From a virus, in IMG/VR virus record IMGVR_UViG_3300032286_000417, positions 1 to 48,602 of that record: a stretch of DNA of 48,602 nt; one strand, 5' to 3'. The notes under the pieces were generated by a model. That model searched no databases. It was not told where the DNA came from and worked only from the letters and a program-made list of their open reading frames with translations. A program made the translations under genes and the position numbers. This document shows, piece after piece, positions 45,721 through 48,602 of the stretch (the stretch's first letter is position 1; every line of letters starts with the position of its first letter).

Positions 45721-48602
45721 TGTTCTCTAGTGCTGTGATTCTATTCCTGAGACTGACGTTTTCTTCAGCAAGTTCCTGAATAGCACGGACCATAACTGGT
45801 AATAGTTTACCTGGTGTTGCTTCAAGTCGTTCTGGATTTTCTTCCAGTACTAATGGTAGCCAATCTTTAACTCCGTATTTCTCAGTAACTGCCAACAATT
45901 CCTGGGCAATAAATCCAGCTTCCGACACACCTGTTTTTGCACCGTCACGCATATTCCAAGTAAACTTAACTGGACGTAGATCCATGATAAATTGCAAGCC
46001 CAGCGGAACATTCTCAATTGCGGTTTTATCACGAGAATCAGACAATGCCGTAATGGTAGTTACCTGAGCACGGATGGTAGCAATAAAACTATTCCCTAAA
46101 GTGATGGTGTTGATAGAAGTAGCAGTAAGACCCTGAGACTGATGGCCGACAAATATGTTATTACAACCAGTAGTATTATTAAATCCTGCTTGGAATCCTA
46201 CGGCAACATTATTATTACCAGTGGTATTAGCACACAAGGCAAGGGTTCCAATTGCGACATTGGCACTGCCAGTAGTGTTGCACTGAAGTGAACTAAGTCC
46301 TACGGCTGTATTTGTCTGGCCGCTAGTGTTTCCATAAAGAGAACATGCCCCAAGTGCGATATTGGAATTGCCAGTAGTATTAGATTTTAAGGCACAAATG
46401 CCGATAGCAATGTTATCACAACCGCTAGTGTTTGAACTTAAAGCAGCACACCCTGCGGCAAAATTAAAACTACCTAATGCATTGTTACATAAAGAATTTG
46501 TACCAAATGCTATATTATTACTACCTCCACAATTTTTTCCAAGAGCCCATTCTCCTATTGCAACATTTCTAAAGCCGTCATTGGCGCATCTCATAGAACA
46601 AGCACCTATGGCAATATTAAATATGCCTGTAAGGTTACAGAATAATGAATTGCTTCCTATTGCGGTATTGTTAGAACCAGTAGAATTGGTGTAAAGTGCA
46701 CAATCTCCTACAGCAACGTTGTTATTGCCAATGGCGTTGTTGCGAAGCGCACATTGACCAGATCCGAAGTTATTAGAGCCAGTAGTGTTACAACGAAGCA
46801 CAGAACATCCCAGAGCAATGTTATTACTACCAGTAGAATTAATACAGAGTGTAGAATGCCCTATAGCTATGTTATTAACGCCAGTAGCATTATTTGCCTC
46901 ACCGTAGAGTGCAAAAAAACCAATAGCAACATTATTACAGCCAGTGACGTTATTAGCAAGCGCTGACTGGCCAGCTGCAAAGTTATGAACACCCGAGGTG
47001 TTGCCAATTAGCGCACCAGATCCAATGGCAATGTTATTTGAGCCAGTAGTGTTAAGACAAAGGGCAGCAGTTCCAATAGCAAAATTATTGCAGCCAAAAG
47101 CATTAGTCGCCATTGCGCAATCACCTATGGCAATGTTAGCAGATCCAGTGGTGTTGGAATTTAGCGTACAGGTTCCTACGGCAAAGTTACATTTGCCAGT
47201 GGTATTAGAGAACATTGCCCTACAACCGATAGCAACGTTATTGCATCCAAAACTGTTATTGAAAAGTGCGTAGGCGTGAACTGCTAAATTAAGGGCGCCG
47301 GTGGTGTTATTGGCAAGTGTTTGATAACCTTGAGCAACATTACAACTACCAGTGGTATTACTGCCTAATGCATTTTGACCTATAGCAATATTATTATTGC
47401 CAGATGTATTGGCTTTTAGTGCGGTGCACCCTATAGCAATGTTACTTTGGCCGGTGATATTAGCAGCTAGTGCACAAACACCAATACCAATATTACTACA
47501 ACCGGCAGTGTTTGAGCACAGTGCCTTGTATCCTTGAGCAATGTTGCAACTGCCAGTGGTGTTGCTACCAAGTGCCTGATACCCTTGAGCAAAGTTATTT
47601 AAACCAGTAGTATTGCTAATAAGGGCACATCTACCTACAGCAAAATTACCCGACCCGGTTGTATTATTTCTTAGTGCTTGATCACCGAACCCTATATTAT
47701 TACAGCCAGTAGTATTGCAGAGCAATGTATCTCTGCCAATTCCAATATTATAGTTGCCGGTTATGTTATTGTATAGTACACATTGACCAATTGCATAGTT
47801 AAAGAATCCACCGTTATTACAACGTAATGCATTTAATCCTATGGCAACTAAACTACCTTGACTAGTTTCTGAAAATAATGCAAATTGGCCTATTGCAATA
47901 TTACAATGTGCATTTAAATTATTAGACAGCGCTGCGCATCCAATTGCAATATTTCCGCAGCCAGTTACATTATTTGCAAGTGTATCGCCAGGGCCTATGG
48001 CAATGTTACCGTTTCCAACGGTATTTTTTCCAGCGGCCGTTGATCCTATAGCAATGTTGTTTGAACCACAAGTATTACAGCAAAGTGCTCTATAACCCTG
48101 AGCAATATTATATCCACCAGTAGTGTTGCCAGTTAGAGAAGTTATACCGAATGCAATATTGCATCCACCTGTAGTGTTACAAGTAAGTGCACATACTCCA
48201 ATAGCCGTGTTATTCGAGCCAGTGGTGTTGGAATAGAGAACCTGACATCCTTGAGCAAAGTTATTACTACCGGTGGTATTAGATCTGAGTGCTTGATAAC
48301 CTACCACAAAGTTATTATTACCGGTGGTATTACAGAAGAGTGCGTTATAACCAATAGCAGTATTATTGTTGCCGGTGGTGTTGTTACAAAGTGCCTGACA
48401 ACCTACAGCAAAGTTATTTTGACCAGTCTGTATTGTATTACCAGCACAGCAACCAATTGAGACGTTTCCGTTACCAGTTGTATAACCAAAAACTGTGCCT
48501 AAACTAGTCGGAGTGGCGGCGGCCACCGAAGCCGTAAATGGACTGCCGTTGATGCAAAGTCCACCTGAGTCAATTTTTAATCGTTGACAGTTGCCGGCCT
48601 GC
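45716..48602 (-). CDS. Repeat-built tail fibre with S74 endosialidase-type chaperone (5' end outside window)
   Basis: At least 961 residues are visible; the frame stays open to the right edge (upstream residues read ...QAGNCQRLKIDSGGLCINGS), so the start is outside. About 45 copies of a 17-residue unit (consensus N-T-T-G-x-x-N-x-A-x-G-x-x-A-L-x-[CSN]) make up most of the protein, a YadA-head-like beta-roll expected to trimerise. The last ~110 residues are a Peptidase_S74 intramolecular chaperone: SDSRDK (self-cleavage Ser), LRPVKFTWNMRDG, AGFIAQEL, LPVMVRAIQEL and a coiled-coil end (ENVSLRNRITALE). Cys is unusually frequent. It is the likely host-recognition fibre. Confidence 0.88.
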   Translation of the reverse strand, partial: QAGNCQRLKIDSGGLCINGSPFTASVAAATPTSLGTVFGYTTGNGNVSIGCCAGNTIQTGQNNFAVGCQALCNNTTGNNNTAIGYNALFCNTTGNNNFVVGYQALRSNTTGSNNFAQGCQVLYSNTTGSNNTAIGVCALTCNTTGGCNIAFGITSLTGNTTGGYNIAQGYRALCCNTCGSNNIAIGSTAAGKNTVGNGNIAIGPGDTLANNVTGCGNIAIGCAALSNNLNAHCNIAIGQFALFSETSQGSLVAIGLNALRCNNGGFFNYAIGQCVLYNNITGNYNIGIGRDTLLCNTTGCNNIGFGDQALRNNTTGSGNFAVGRCALISNTTGLNNFAQGYQALGSNTTGSCNIAQGYKALCSNTAGCSNIGIGVCALAANITGQSNIAIGCTALKANTSGNNNIAIGQNALGSNTTGSCNVAQGYQTLANNTTGALNLAVHAYALFNNSFGCNNVAIGCRAMFSNTTGKCNFAVGTCTLNSNTTGSANIAIGDCAMATNAFGCNNFAIGTAALCLNTTGSNNIAIGSGALIGNTSGVHNFAAGQSALANNVTGCNNVAIGFFALYGEANNATGVNNIAIGHSTLCINSTGSNNIALGCSVLRCNTTGSNNFGSGQCALRNNAIGNNNVAVGDCALYTNSTGSNNTAIGSNSLFCNLTGIFNIAIGACSMRCANDGFRNVAIGEWALGKNCGGSNNIAFGTNSLCNNALGSFNFAAGCAALSSNTSGCDNIAIGICALKSNTTGNSNIALGACSLYGNTSGQTNTAVGLSSLQCNTTGSANVAIGTLALCANTTGNNNVAVGFQAGFNNTTGCNNIFVGHQSQGLTATSINTITLGNSFIATIRAQVTTITALSDSRDKTAIENVPLGLQFIMDLRPVKFTWNMRDGAKTGVSEAGFIAQELLAVTEKYGVKDWLPLVLEENPERLEATPGKLLPVMVRAIQELAEENVSLRNRITALENK
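46146..48480 (-). repeat. Tandem ~51-bp coding repeats of the tail fibre
   Basis: About 45 degenerate 51-bp units encode the 17-residue beta-roll repeat. The period is constant with only a few units expanded by extra residues (for example around 46890 and 47870-48000). Divergence between units is substantial, so this is an old array. It is coding, not a CRISPR. Confidence 0.85.

Noticed and set aside
46362-47273. Several plus-strand frames with repeated sequence
   Set aside because: They are antisense readings of the 51-bp tail-fibre repeats.
46146-48480. CRISPR array
   Set aside because: The periodic units are continuous coding sequence with degenerate repeats and no distinct spacers.
1-48602. 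tRNA genes
   Set aside because: No cloverleaf-like segment with a T-arm GGTTCRANNCC pattern was recognised by eye; a covariance-model search would be needed to exclude them.

Overview
This window is a stretch of an AT-rich, tightly packed T4-like myovirus genome, most plausibly from an uncultured aquatic phage of a Gram-negative host. The phage assignment rests on T4 replication and recombination genes (gp41 helicase, gp61 primase, UvsW, UvsY, UvsX, gp32) together with T4 packaging and tail genes (gp16, gp17, gp4, gp13, gp14, gp15, gp18, gp19). The host inference rests on an ADP-heptose gene set, a TorF-like outer-membrane protein and many surface-glycan enzymes; a proteobacterium is likely, but no genus can be named from sequence alone.

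Layout. 1-1804 (minus): 3' part of the replicative helicase and the whole primase. 1814-3057: a structural protein (minus) and an orphan plus-strand gene. 3038-15719 (minus): one long run that starts with gp32 and continues through uvsX, uvsY, a HARP-like protein, uvsW, a glycosyltransferase/methyltransferase fusion, small conserved phage genes, a possible clamp-loader subunit, a porin, a zinc-finger protein, a cupin, three ADP-heptose genes and a miniature DnaE-like protein. 15853-28074 (minus): packaging and tail genes. 28173-30760: HNH-like protein (plus), dNMP kinase, glycosyltransferase and neck protein gp13 (minus). 30842-34537 (plus): HNH endonuclease, gp14, gp15 and Nudix. 34534-36667 (minus): small protein, GIY-YIG endonuclease, APS kinase/nucleotidyltransferase fusion and a small conserved protein. 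36684-45689 (minus): surface-sugar island with epimerase, RfbH-like dehydrase, two sulfotransferases, carbamoyltransferase and four glycosyltransferases. 45716 to the end: a long repeat-built tail fibre with a C-terminal endosialidase-type chaperone, truncated at its 5' side by the window edge.

Regulation can be read directly. T4-type late promoters (TATAAATA and one- or two-base variants) sit in front of most structural genes, and sigma70-type promoters (TTGACA-N17/18-TAnnnT) sit in front of the primase, a glycosyltransferase and the dehydrase. At many heads of transcription units the -10 element ends only 5-7 nt before the ATG and there is no Shine-Dalgarno sequence, which predicts leaderless mRNAs. 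Genes inside operons have normal Shine-Dalgarno sequences or overlapping stop/start codons. Several hairpin terminators abut the next promoter, and in two places the promoter -10 lies inside the 5' arm of the terminator hairpin.

The most unusual items are: the 193-aa DnaE-like protein that keeps the Pol III alpha catalytic aspartate motifs in colinear order; the leaderless promoter geometry; an identical-looking C-terminal tail (RPxIPT..RQL) on two unrelated glycan enzymes; the sulfation set (APS kinase fusion plus two sulfotransferases); and a phage-borne TorF-type porin. No tRNA gene, CRISPR array or insertion sequence was seen, and no gene-free stretch exceeds about 135 bases.
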